Origin: UBA4416 sp044357775 | GTDB taxonomy: Bacteria; Bacteroidota; Bacteroidia; B-17B0; Aurantibacillaceae | NCBI GenBank assembly: GCA_044357775.1 | Contig: JBIKOX010000003.1 | Location: 1 to 39,125 of the forward strand | DNA length: 39,125 nt | Reading direction: 5' to 3' | Part shown: positions 25,787 through 33,912 of the stretch, one piece after another | How positions within the stretch are numbered: position 1 is the first letter of the stretch | How the letters are laid out: the number at the start of each line of letters is the position of its first letter | Notes under the pieces: generated by a model | What the model was told of the DNA's origin: nothing | Seen by the model: only the letters and a program-made list of their open reading frames with translations | The model's database searches: none | Translations under genes and position numbers: made by a program

Positions 25787-26058
25787 TGAACAGAATATTG
25801 GTAATCCTGACAATTGATACAGATAATTTACCTGCAAATTTTCAGGAAATTATAAAACACGAATGAGAAGTAGGAGCTCAATGGAAAGCTGCAGGATTTT
25901 TAGACCAATTATTTTTGAGACAAACCAAAAATGGTGCGGTGCTTATTTTTAAAGATATTGATGAAGCTAAAGTAAATGAATTAATGCCGACTTTACCGCT
26001 TTACAAGTTAAAAAAATCTATAGAAATTCTTTCACTTATCAAGGATCAAGAGTTTTAA
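25787..26058 (+). pseudogene. Broken gene for a small YciI/muconolactone-isomerase-like protein (in-frame TGA)
   Basis: Reading frame 25801-26058 encodes about 86 residues, split by a TGA at 25864-25866. Before it: VILTIDTDNLPANFQEIIKHE. After it: EVGAQWKAAGFLDQLFLRQ, then GAVLIFKDIDEAKVNELM, then TLPLYKLKKSIEILSLIK. The pattern (short strand, helix, LFLRQ strand, Gly-Ala-Val strand, TLPL helix) is that of small dimeric alpha-beta-barrel proteins of the YciI/muconolactone isomerase type; function is usually unknown. The start region (ATG at 25787) appears to be in a different frame from the body, so there may be a second lesion near 25800; I read that junction with less certainty. A possible promoter lies upstream and a good terminator directly downstream, suggesting recent loss. 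Confidence 0.65.
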
Positions 26059-26080
26059 TTACTGGAGGTTTAAAAAAAAT

Positions 26081-26116
26081 AAAAATGGATAGAAAAATTA
26101 TTTTCTATCCATTTTT
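26081..26116. terminator. Bidirectional terminator between the broken gene and tRNA-Ala
   Basis: A perfect 16-bp inverted repeat (AAAAATGGATAGAAAA and TTTTCTATCCATTTTT) around the 4-base loop ATTA. It is AT-rich but long, and ends in T runs on both strands. It would end the + strand small gene and the - strand tRNA transcript, whose 3' end is only 3 bases away. Confidence 0.75.
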
Positions 26117-26119
26117 TCG

Positions 26120-26193
26120 TGGAGAATATCGGATTCGAACCGATCACCTCTTCACTGCCAGCGAAGCGCTCTAGCCAAATGAGCTAATCCCCC
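26120..26193 (-). tRNA. tRNA-Ala (anticodon GGC)
   Basis: On the minus strand the 74-base sequence folds as a complete cloverleaf. The acceptor stem GGGGGAT pairs with ATTCTCC and contains the G3-U70 pair that identifies alanine tRNAs. U8 and A9 are in place, the D arm is GCTC...GAGC, the anticodon loop is CTGGCAG (anticodon GGC), and the T arm contains GGTTCGAATCC. CCA is not encoded. It lies 65 bases after infB on the same strand and might be cotranscribed or use its own weak element (TATCTTTT) in that gap. Confidence 0.95.
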
Positions 26194-26258
26194 GATATTA
26201 GTGATAAAAGATAAGTTGTTAGAATTTTAAAAACCAGCAACTTCAATCAAACAACACA

Positions 26259-29111
26259 TTATAATTTGGCTTTAATTTCAACCATATCATAACCTTCAAT
26301 AATATCATCAACTTTAATATCATTGTAGCCGTCAATATTTAAACCACATTCATAGTTTGTTGTAACTTCTTTTACATCATCTTTAAAGCGTTTTAATGAA
26401 CCTAAGCCGCCTGTAAATACAACAATGCCATCTCTAATAACACGAATTTTAGTATTACGCATTACCTTTCCGTCTAACACATAACAACCTGCAATTGTAC
26501 CAACTTTAGTGATATTAAATACTTCGCGAATAACAATGTTACAAACGATTTTTTCTTCAAATTCAGGAGCTAACATTCCTTCCATTGCCGCTTTAACTTC
26601 ATTAATAGCATCGTAAATAATAGAATATAAACGAATATCAATTTCTTCTGTCTCTGCTAATTTACGAGCAGTAACAGATGGACGAACCTGGAAACCAACG
26701 ATTATCGCATTTGATGCACTTGCTAACATCACATCTGTTTCGCTGATGGCTCCAACTGATTTATGAATAATGTTTACTTGAATTTTTTCGGTAGATAATT
26801 TTAATAACGAGTCAGATAATGCTTCAATAGAGCCATCCACATCACCTTTCACAATAACATTTAATTCTTTGAAATCACCAATCGCTAAACGACGACCAAT
26901 CTCATCTAATGTAATATGTTTTTGGGTACGGATACCTTGTTCGCGTTGTAATTGTAAACGTTTGTTAGCTAATTCACGTGCTTCTCGTTCATCACTCATG
27001 ACGTTAAACTTATCTCCAGCTGTAGGCGCACCATTTAATCCTAATAATTGAACCGGCATTGAAGGTCCAGCCTCTTTTACATTTAAACCAAGTTCGTTAG
27101 TCATTGCTTTTACTCTGCCACTATGACAACCCGCTACAACAATATCACCAATGCGCATTGTTCCTTTTTGAACAATAATATCTACAACGTGTCCACGACC
27201 TTTATCTAATTTTGCTTCAATAACAGAACCTGATGCTTTTGCTTTTGGATTTGCTTTTAAATCTAATAGCTCAGCTTCTAAAACAACTTTTTCAAGAAGT
27301 AAGTCAATATTTTTACCCATTTTAGCAGAAATCTCTTGGCATTGAACTTTACCGCCCCATTCTTCCACTAATATATTCATTGCCGATAATGCTTCACGAA
27401 TTTTGTCAGGATTTGCTCCTGGTTTATCAATTTTATTGATAGCAATAATCATTGGTACACCTGCAGCTTGGGCATGATTAATCGCCTCCTTTGTTTGAGG
27501 CATTACGCTATCATCTGCAGCTACTACAATAATGACAACATCCGTAACTTTAGCTCCACGAGCACGCATCGCAGTAAAAGCCTCGTGACCAGGAGTATCT
27601 AAAAAAGTGATTGATTTACCGCTTTCCATTTTTACATTGTAGCTACCAATATGCTGAGTAATACCACCGGCTTCTCCAGCAATTACATTTGATTTTCTGA
27701 TATAATCCAATAGAGATGTTTTACCATGATCTACGTGTCCCATGATTGTAACAATAGGTGGTCTTTCAACTAAATCTTCCGGATTTTCAGCCTCTTGCTC
27801 TTCAATAGCTTCTTGCACTTCTACACTTACAAACTCAGTTTTAAATCCAAATTCTTCTGCAACAATAGCTAAAGTTTCTGCATCTAGGCGCTGATTAATG
27901 GATACAAATAATCCTAAACTCATACAAGTTGAGATGATTTGCGTAACAGATACATCCATCATTTGCGCCAACTGATTGGCAGAAACAAACTCAGTAACTT
28001 GCAATGTTTTCTTTTCTAAATCAGATAATTCTTGCTTTTCAGCCATTTTATCTCTTACTTCATCACGCTTATCTCTGCGATATTTTGATGTTTTTGATTT
28101 AGAACCTTTGCTGCTTAAGCGTGCTAATGTTTCTTTTATTTGTGCTTGAATTTCTACATCTGTTAAGGCAGGACGAGCTTCTCTAGGGACGTTTTTTCTA
28201 GCACGAGGATCTCCATATTTTTCTTTCGCTTTTTCTTTGGCAATTTGAGCTTGTTCTGTTCCAACTTTTTTAATTTCTTCAGCGCTCATTCCGCCTTTGC
28301 GAATACGCTTGCGTTTTTTCTTATCAATGTTGGCACCGGCAGCTGGTCCGTTTGATTTTTTTATTTCCTTATTTACGGGCAATTCAATTTTACCCATAAT
28401 TTTTGGACCTTCTAATTTTTGATAAACTGTTTCGTGAAAAACTTCTTTTTGTTCTTCTGATTCAGTAGATTCAACATTAATAGTGGCCTCAACTATTGGT
28501 GAAGATTCAATTGGAGTAGGGAGTTCTAACTCTACATTTTTATTTTCACCATTCGTTTTAGAAGTTTTTTCTTCAGATTTTTTCTCCTCTTCTTTTTCCT
28601 TCTTACTTTTCTTATCAGGTTTTGTTTTTTGATTTAAAGCGCTTAAATCCATTTTCCCTAAAACTTTAGGGCCGGCAATGGTTGTATTACTATCCTCAAT
28701 TACTGCGGATTGCTCAATAGGTTTTACTAACTCTGCAAATTTTTCTGCTTGTAACCTAGCCTCTTCTAATTTTCTTTTTTCTTCGGCAATCTTTGCAGCT
28801 TCGGCTGCAAGCTTTTCTTTTTCGCGAAGTTCTTCAAGTTCCTTAGCTTTAATACTTTTGAGGTCTTCAACAACAATCGACTCGCGCTTTAATTTATTAA
28901 GATTAAGCCCAACATGTTGAGCTTCTTCTTTAGCAGACTTATCTCCTGAGAACTCTTTTGATAGCAAAGAATATTCTTCATCACCAATTTTAGCATTGGG
29001 ATTATTTTCTACTGAGCGACCCTTTGTGGCCAAGAATTCAGTAATTTTCCCTAAGGATAAATTAAACTCCTTGGCTACTTTACTTAATCGCATTGTTTTT
29101 GCGTCTGACAT
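26259..29111 (-). CDS. infB: Translation initiation factor IF-2
   Basis: 950 residues. It opens with an IF2_N domain (RLSKVAKEFNLSLGKITEFL), followed by about 300 residues of Lys/Glu-rich low-complexity linker. A second IF2_N-like part (VSANQLAQMMDVSVTQII) precedes the GTPase domain with GHVDHGKTSLLDYI, DTPGHEAFTAMRARGA and NKIDKPGANPDK. Domains II-IV follow, ending in VDDIIEGYDMVEIKAKL. IF-2 brings initiator tRNA to the 30S subunit. It is the last protein gene of rimP-nusA-infB, 161 bases after nusA; that gap shows no gene. The long N-terminal linker is normal for Bacteroidota. Confidence 0.97.
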   Translation of the reverse strand: MSDAKTMRLSKVAKEFNLSLGKITEFLATKGRSVENNPNAKIGDEEYSLLSKEFSGDKSAKEEAQHVGLNLNKLKRESIVVEDLKSIKAKELEELREKEKLAAEAAKIAEEKRKLEEARLQAEKFAELVKPIEQSAVIEDSNTTIAGPKVLGKMDLSALNQKTKPDKKSKKEKEEEKKSEEKTSKTNGENKNVELELPTPIESSPIVEATINVESTESEEQKEVFHETVYQKLEGPKIMGKIELPVNKEIKKSNGPAAGANIDKKKRKRIRKGGMSAEEIKKVGTEQAQIAKEKAKEKYGDPRARKNVPREARPALTDVEIQAQIKETLARLSSKGSKSKTSKYRRDKRDEVRDKMAEKQELSDLEKKTLQVTEFVSANQLAQMMDVSVTQIISTCMSLGLFVSINQRLDAETLAIVAEEFGFKTEFVSVEVQEAIEEQEAENPEDLVERPPIVTIMGHVDHGKTSLLDYIRKSNVIAGEAGGITQHIGSYNVKMESGKSITFLDTPGHEAFTAMRARGAKVTDVVIIVVAADDSVMPQTKEAINHAQAAGVPMIIAINKIDKPGANPDKIREALSAMNILVEEWGGKVQCQEISAKMGKNIDLLLEKVVLEAELLDLKANPKAKASGSVIEAKLDKGRGHVVDIIVQKGTMRIGDIVVAGCHSGRVKAMTNELGLNVKEAGPSMPVQLLGLNGAPTAGDKFNVMSDEREARELANKRLQLQREQGIRTQKHITLDEIGRRLAIGDFKELNVIVKGDVDGSIEALSDSLLKLSTEKIQVNIIHKSVGAISETDVMLASASNAIIVGFQVRPSVTARKLAETEEIDIRLYSIIYDAINEVKAAMEGMLAPEFEEKIVCNIVIREVFNITKVGTIAGCYVLDGKVMRNTKIRVIRDGIVVFTGGLGSLKRFKDDVKEVTTNYECGLNIDGYNDIKVDDIIEGYDMVEIKAKL

Positions 29112-29272
29112 ATTATTAATTTCCTCTTCTTTATGTAATCAAAATTGCTTTTTTTGTTTTTAAAAGAAAGCTAACTTTATTGTTCATGTTGTTTGAAATT
29201 GGTGTTTAGTGGTTTGATTTTTTAATCTCAATTTTCCAGCAAACAAATACTCCTTTCAACATAACTTATTTT

Positions 29273-30535
29273 TTAATCTTCAAATTCAGATTGCAGAACT
29301 TGCTTTACATCTTCAATAACATCTTCTGTTAATCCCGTGCGACGAACCAAATCACTTACATTTAATTCTAAAACTGCTTTTGCTGTATCGCATCCAATAG
29401 CTTGTAATGCACTAATAACCGCTTCATCAATTTCGTCCGAGAATTCAATTAAATCAACATCATCAATATCAACAACTGCTTCATCATTATCACGGAATAC
29501 ATCAATTTCGTACCCAGTTAATTTACCAGCCAATTTAATATTAAATCCACCCTTACCAATTGCTAACGAAATTTGATCAGGTTTTAAAAATACTTCAGCA
29601 CGTTTTGTATCTTCATTTAACTTCACTGAAGTTACTTTTGCAGGACTAAGAGAACGCTGAATTAGCAATTGAGTATTTGACGTATAATTAATTACATCAA
29701 TATTTTCATTTTTTAATTCGCGAACAATTCCGTGAATACGAGAACCTTTCATTCCAACACAAGCCCCAACAGGATCAATACGGTCATCATAAGATTCAAC
29801 TGCCACTTTAGCTCTTTCTCCTGGTTCACGAACAATTTTTTTGATGGTAATTAAACCGTCAAAAACTTCAGGAACTTCCATTTCAAATAAACGCTCTAAA
29901 AAGGATGGAGCAGTACGAGACATAATTACTGACGGTGTTCCATTTTTTAATTCAACTTTATAAACTACAGCCTTTACAGTATCACCTTTCTTAAAAAAGT
30001 CAGATGGAATTTGTTCAGTTTTTGGTAATAATAATTCGTTGCCTTCATCATCTAACAACATTATTTCTTTTTTCCAAACCTGATATACTTCAGCAGTAAT
30101 GACATCTCCAATACGTTCTTTATATTTGTTATAGATGCCAGTTTTTTCTAATTCAAGTATTTTTTGTACTAAATTTTGACGAACAGATAGTACATTACGA
30201 CGGCCAATTTCATCTAATTTTACTAATTCAGTAACTTCTTCTCCAATTTCAAAATCAGGTTCAATTTTTTGAGCATCTGTTAAACTAATGTGTTTGTTTG
30301 GATCATAATCAAACGAATCGTCCGCAAACTCATCATCCACAATTGTTCTGTTTTTATAAATTTCAATATCTCCTTTATCTGGATTAACAATAATATCAAA
30401 GTTTTTATCGGAACCATATTTTTTGATTAACATGGCACGGAATACCTCTTCGATGATGCTCATTAACGTTGCGCGATCGATGTTTTTGTCTTCTTTAAAT
30501 AACGAGAATGATTCAATTAAATTTACACTTTCCAT
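29273..30535 (-). CDS. nusA: Transcription termination/antitermination factor NusA
   Basis: 420 residues: N-terminal RNA-polymerase-binding domain (1-125), S1 domain (GDVITAEVYQVWKKEIML onward), then KH1 and KH2 (RIDPVGACVGMKGSRIHGI; LAIGKGGFNIKLAGKLTG). It ends in a short helix-hairpin-helix segment with an acidic tail (QSEFED). NusA controls pausing, termination and antitermination. It starts 12 bases after rimP, so the two are cotranscribed. Confidence 0.97.
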   Translation of the reverse strand: MESVNLIESFSLFKEDKNIDRATLMSIIEEVFRAMLIKKYGSDKNFDIIVNPDKGDIEIYKNRTIVDDEFADDSFDYDPNKHISLTDAQKIEPDFEIGEEVTELVKLDEIGRRNVLSVRQNLVQKILELEKTGIYNKYKERIGDVITAEVYQVWKKEIMLLDDEGNELLLPKTEQIPSDFFKKGDTVKAVVYKVELKNGTPSVIMSRTAPSFLERLFEMEVPEVFDGLITIKKIVREPGERAKVAVESYDDRIDPVGACVGMKGSRIHGIVRELKNENIDVINYTSNTQLLIQRSLSPAKVTSVKLNEDTKRAEVFLKPDQISLAIGKGGFNIKLAGKLTGYEIDVFRDNDEAVVDIDDVDLIEFSDEIDEAVISALQAIGCDTAKAVLELNVSDLVRRTGLTEDVIEDVKQVLQSEFED

Positions 30536-30547
30536 TGTTTTGTTTTT

Positions 30548-31012
30548 TTAAAATGGTAATACTGATTTTGTTTCTTTTATTTGATTATAATTAAATGTTA
30601 TATCTTCTATAACGGTTTGGTTTCCTTTTCCTACTGTTTTTTTCTCTCGTCTTGTTTCTTCGAGCACAAATTCATTGTCATTGGCACTTTTTAGCAGGCC
30701 TTCGTGCTTTCCTCCTTCTTTTGTAATAACTTTAACCTTAGAGCCTACATACTTTTTATATTGAGCTAGTACTTTAAATGATTCCGTTGCGCCAGGGGAA
30801 GAAACTTGCAATTCAAAATCTTCTTTTTCTCTATCTAAATTGCTTTCAACATATCTACTTAATTCAACGCACTCTGCAATTAGGATATGATTTGGCGCAT
30901 CAATAAAAATTTCAATAATACTGCCAGTACGAATTTTTATATCAACAATAAATTTATCAGACCCCTCAAAGTGAGCCTCAATCAGTTCTATTATTGTTTG
31001 TTTTTTTATCAT
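30548..31012 (-). CDS. rimP: Ribosome maturation factor RimP
   Basis: 154 residues. The N-terminal domain contains the segment EIFIDAPNHILIAECVELS and the DFELQVSSPGATESF motif (family: LEVSSPG); the C-terminal SH3-like part contains KVKVITKEGGKHEGLL. RimP is needed for 30S subunit maturation. It is the first gene of rimP-nusA-infB. A strong promoter lies at 31075-31105 on the minus strand, with a terminator-like hairpin between promoter and ATG. Confidence 0.93.
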   Translation of the reverse strand: MIKKQTIIELIEAHFEGSDKFIVDIKIRTGSIIEIFIDAPNHILIAECVELSRYVESNLDREKEDFELQVSSPGATESFKVLAQYKKYVGSKVKVITKEGGKHEGLLKSANDNEFVLEETRREKKTVGKGNQTVIEDITFNYNQIKETKSVLPF

Positions 31013-31023
31013 TTTAGTAAAAT

Positions 31024-31046
31024 AAAAAAGGGACTAATTTGTCCCT
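31024..31046 (-). terminator. Terminator-like hairpin in the rimP-nusA-infB leader (possible attenuator)
   Basis: On the minus strand AGGGAC, loop AAATTA, GTCCCT, followed directly by a run of six T (31029-31024, the first T being part of the stem). It lies about 30 bases after the predicted promoter start and just before the rimP ATG at 31012. The form is that of an intrinsic terminator, but placed in the leader of an operon encoding NusA, so attenuation is a plausible inference. Confidence 0.55.
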
Positions 31047-31074
31047 CATCATTACTATCTTCATTTTTCGATGA

Positions 31075-31105
31075 CAAATATATACTAAAAATTCTTTAAA
31101 ACAAA
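31075..31105 (-). promoter_or_regulatory. Promoter of rimP-nusA-infB
   Basis: On the minus strand TTTG (31105-31102), 19 bases, TATATTTG (31082-31075): a full match to the Bacteroidota TTTG/TAnnTTTG promoter with correct spacing. The transcript would start near 31068, giving a leader of about 55 bases. Confidence 0.75.
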
Positions 31106-31562
31106 ATAATTTTAGCTAAATGATGTATCATTTGTAATAAATATAAGTTGCTAATAGGTTATTTTACAGACATACTTATTTGTTTTTAATTATTATATTG
31201 CTTAGCAAGCTTAATTATTTGAATTTCTGTTTTTGCAAAAAGGTCTATTTTTACGGGCTTTATTTGTATTTGATTTGCATTAAAGTTATTCCTTATCATA
31301 TGTTGCCGAGCATTAAATTTACATTTATTTAATGTAAATAATTACTTGATTGTTGTTTTATTTACAAAAAAAAATGGCATGTAATCGATATATAGGATTA
31401 AAAAAACACTGCAAATTTTAATAAATTATGTGAGATTAAAATAATGACGCAAATAATTTTATGATAAGCGTACGTTATGTTTAAATCCACTTTTGTAGTA
31501 ATAAAAAAAGTCGCTTTAAATTAAATGTTTGATAAACAGTTAATTACTAACTAGTTTTTTTT
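31106..31562. other. AT-rich divergent intergenic region with inverted repeats
   Basis: About 460 bases between the divergent rimP and acpP promoters without a credible gene: every frame is broken into short ORFs. Two structures stand out. ATTTACATT (31317-31325) and AATGTAAAT (31331-31339) form a perfect 9-bp inverted repeat with a 5-base gap, hairpin- or operator-like. GATAAGCGTACGTT (31463-31476) is the inverted partner of AACATACGCTTATC (31575-31588), which covers the acpP -7 box. Nothing else was recognised. Confidence 0.5.
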
Positions 31563-31592
31563 TTTGATATTTGCAACATACGCTTATCTTTG
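31563..31592 (+). promoter_or_regulatory. Promoter of acpP-fabF-rnc
   Basis: TTTG at 31563-31566, 18 bases, then TATCTTTG at 31585-31592: a full match to the Bacteroidota promoter with correct spacing. The transcript would start around 31599, about 20 bases before the acpP ATG. The -7 box is overlapped by the inverted-repeat half AACATACGCTTATC (31575-31588). Confidence 0.78.
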
Positions 31593-31617
31593 TCACGAAT
31601 TTTAAAACTAAAACACA

Positions 31618-31857
31618 ATGTCAGACATTTCAACAAAAGTAAAATCTATTATTGTAGATAAATTAGGTGTAGAAGAAAAAGAGGTAACTCCAACTGCAAG
31701 TTTCACTAACGACTTAGGTGCAGATTCTTTAGATACAGTAGAATTAATTATGGAATTTGAAAAAGAATTTAACATAGCAATTCCAGATGATCAAGCAGAA
31801 AAGATTGCTACAGTAGGAGATGCTATCTCTTATATTGAGGCAAATGCTAAGAACTAA
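31618..31857 (+). CDS. acpP: Acyl carrier protein
   Basis: 79 residues, acidic, the standard ACP length. The phosphopantetheine attachment Ser37 is in LGADSLDTVELIMEFE. ACP carries the growing acyl chain in fatty acid and lipid A synthesis. It is first in acpP-fabF-rnc, with a clear promoter upstream, and lies 27 bases before fabF. Confidence 0.97.
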   Translation: MSDISTKVKSIIVDKLGVEEKEVTPTASFTNDLGADSLDTVELIMEFEKEFNIAIPDDQAEKIATVGDAISYIEANAKN

Positions 31858-31884
31858 GAACTTTAATTTTTAAAATTTTTCTTT

Positions 31885-33138
31885 ATGCAATTTAAGCGCG
31901 TAGTAGTTACGGGACTTGGTGCTGTTACACCATTAGGTAGTACTGTTAATGATTATTGGACAAATATAATTAACGGTGTTAGCGGTGCCGCACCTATTAC
32001 ACGTTTTGATGCATCTAAGTTTAAAACTCGTTTTGCTTGCGAAGTAAAAGGGTTTAAGCTAGAAGATTACTTTGATAGAAAAGAAGCACAACGTTTAGAT
32101 GCTTTTTCTCATTATGGTATCGCTGCTTCTGTCCAAGCAGTAGCTGATTCTGGTATTGACAAAGAAGGAATTGATAAAAATGAAATTGGTGTTATTTGGG
32201 GCTCAGGTATTGGCGGTTTAGATACTTTTCAAACAGAGACATTTAACTTCGCAAAAGGTGATGGTACTCCACGATTTAATCCATTCTTTATTCCTAAAAT
32301 GATTGCTGATATATGTTCTGGACATATTTCTATTCGTTTTGGATTTAGAGGTCCGAACTTCACAACCGTTTCAGCATGCGCATCATCAACTACTGCTTTA
32401 ATTGATGCTTTCACTTACATTCGTTTGGGAAGAGCAAATGCAATTGTTACCGGTGGTTCTGAAGCTGCTATTAACGAAAGCGGTATTGGTGGATTTAATG
32501 CTTGTCAGGCAATGAGTATGCGTAATGATAGTCCGGAAACAGCTTCACGACCTTACGATAAAGAACGTGATGGTTTTGTTTTAGGGGAAGGTGGCGCCTG
32601 CTTAGTTTTAGAAGAATTAGAGCATGCTTTGGCACGTGGTGCAAAAATTTATGCTGAAATTATTGGTGGTGGTATGAGTGGCGATGCGTTTCATATTACC
32701 GCTCCTCATCCAGATGGCTTAGGTGCTACTTTAGTGATGCAACGTGCATTGAAGGATGCTGGAATTTCTGCAAACGAAGTTGATTATATTAATACACATG
32801 GCACTAGTACACCATTAGGTGATGGCGCTGAATTAAAAGCGATTACCAATATTTTTGGTGAGCACGCTTATAAAATAAACATTAGCTCTACTAAATCGAT
32901 GACAGGCCATTTATTGGGCGCTGCTGGTGCTGTAGAAGCTATTGCAACTGTTTTAGCAGTGCAAAATGACATTGCTCCGCCAACTATTAATCATGTTAAT
33001 GTTGATCCGGAAATTGACCCGAAATTAAATTTAACATTTAATAAAGCTCAGAGACGTACCATTAATGTTGCCATTAGTAATACATTTGGCTTTGGTGGAC
33101 ATAACGCTGCTATTGTTGTAAAAAAATACATCGCTTAA
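31885..33138 (+). CDS. fabF: Beta-ketoacyl-ACP synthase II
   Basis: 417 residues. The start RVVVTGLGAVTPLGSTV is typical. The catalytic Cys165 is in TVSACASSTT, and the two His are in NTHGTSTPLGD and STKSMTGHLLGAAGAVE; the glycine-rich end is NTFGFGGHNAAIV. FabF elongates acyl-ACP by condensing with malonyl-ACP. It lies between acpP and rnc, all on the same strand with short gaps. Confidence 0.97.
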   Translation: MQFKRVVVTGLGAVTPLGSTVNDYWTNIINGVSGAAPITRFDASKFKTRFACEVKGFKLEDYFDRKEAQRLDAFSHYGIAASVQAVADSGIDKEGIDKNEIGVIWGSGIGGLDTFQTETFNFAKGDGTPRFNPFFIPKMIADICSGHISIRFGFRGPNFTTVSACASSTTALIDAFTYIRLGRANAIVTGGSEAAINESGIGGFNACQAMSMRNDSPETASRPYDKERDGFVLGEGGACLVLEELEHALARGAKIYAEIIGGGMSGDAFHITAPHPDGLGATLVMQRALKDAGISANEVDYINTHGTSTPLGDGAELKAITNIFGEHAYKINISSTKSMTGHLLGAAGAVEAIATVLAVQNDIAPPTINHVNVDPEIDPKLNLTFNKAQRRTINVAISNTFGFGGHNAAIVVKKYIA

Positions 33139-33147
33139 TTTACTGCT

Positions 33148-33876
33148 TTGATAAAACTTTTATCAGTTTTAACGCCACTCTCAACAAAAGATAAAGAGTT
33201 TAAACAAAAACTAAAGAATATTTTAGGATTCAGTCCTACAAATATTGCTTTGTATAAACAAGCCTTTAGACATAGCTCATCCTCAAACGAAATTACAGAA
33301 CATTTACAAAGTAACGAACGCCTAGAATTTTTAGGCGATGCAATTTTAGGTGCTGTAGTTGCTGAATACTTATTTAAATTATTTCCCACAAAAGACGAAG
33401 GATTTTTAACTCAAATGCGCAGTAGAATTGTTAATGGACAAAATTTATTTATGCTCTCCAAAAAATTTGGATTTGATGTCTTGTTAAATTCGCGCTTAAC
33501 AAAAAAAGAAAAGGTAAGTTCCTCAGCTTACGGTGATGCTTTTGAATCTTTTATTGGTGCAGTTTTTATGGACAAAGGATTTGACGTTGCTAAAAAATTT
33601 ATTTTAAACCGAATTATAAAATCTCATTTGGATATTAATGAGTTGTTACAAAATGATACGGATTATAAATCGCAATTTCAAATTTTAATGCAGCGTCAAA
33701 AAAAGCAATTTGAATATACTATATTAAAGGAAGATCATACCGGAAAGGAAAAATTGTACGTAGTTCAATTATCAATTGATGGTGTTGAGCAAGCTGTATT
33801 TGAGCATCGATCAAAAAAAGTAGCAGAGCAAAAAGTAGCGCAATTAGTTTTGGAGAAATTAGCTATAGATAACTAG
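33148..33876 (+). CDS. rnc: Ribonuclease III
   Basis: 242 residues. The RNase III domain has the signature NERLEFLGDAILGAVVAEYL and the second catalytic segment SAYGDAFESFIGAVFMDKGF. The dsRNA-binding domain is at about 165-240 (DYKSQFQILMQRQ to EQKVAQLVLEKL). The enzyme processes rRNA precursors and cleaves double-stranded RNA. The start is TTG at 33148, 9 bases after the fabF stop; the next in-frame ATG is about 90 residues inside the catalytic domain, so TTG is the only reasonable start and translation is probably coupled to fabF. Confidence 0.94.
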   Translation: MIKLLSVLTPLSTKDKEFKQKLKNILGFSPTNIALYKQAFRHSSSSNEITEHLQSNERLEFLGDAILGAVVAEYLFKLFPTKDEGFLTQMRSRIVNGQNLFMLSKKFGFDVLLNSRLTKKEKVSSSAYGDAFESFIGAVFMDKGFDVAKKFILNRIIKSHLDINELLQNDTDYKSQFQILMQRQKKQFEYTILKEDHTGKEKLYVVQLSIDGVEQAVFEHRSKKVAEQKVAQLVLEKLAIDN

Positions 33877-33912
33877 TTTTTTGTTTGATGATTTAGCTAA
33901 AAAGTCAGCTCG

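Noticed and set aside
25864..25866. TGA as selenocysteine or tryptophan codon
   Set aside because: No convincing stem-loop follows the TGA, all other genes read through with TGG for Trp and without in-frame TGA, and the family is not a known selenoprotein; pseudogene is simpler.
31106..31562. Small gene or riboswitch between rimP and acpP
   Set aside because: No frame of useful length and no recognised riboswitch core; only AT-rich DNA with inverted repeats.
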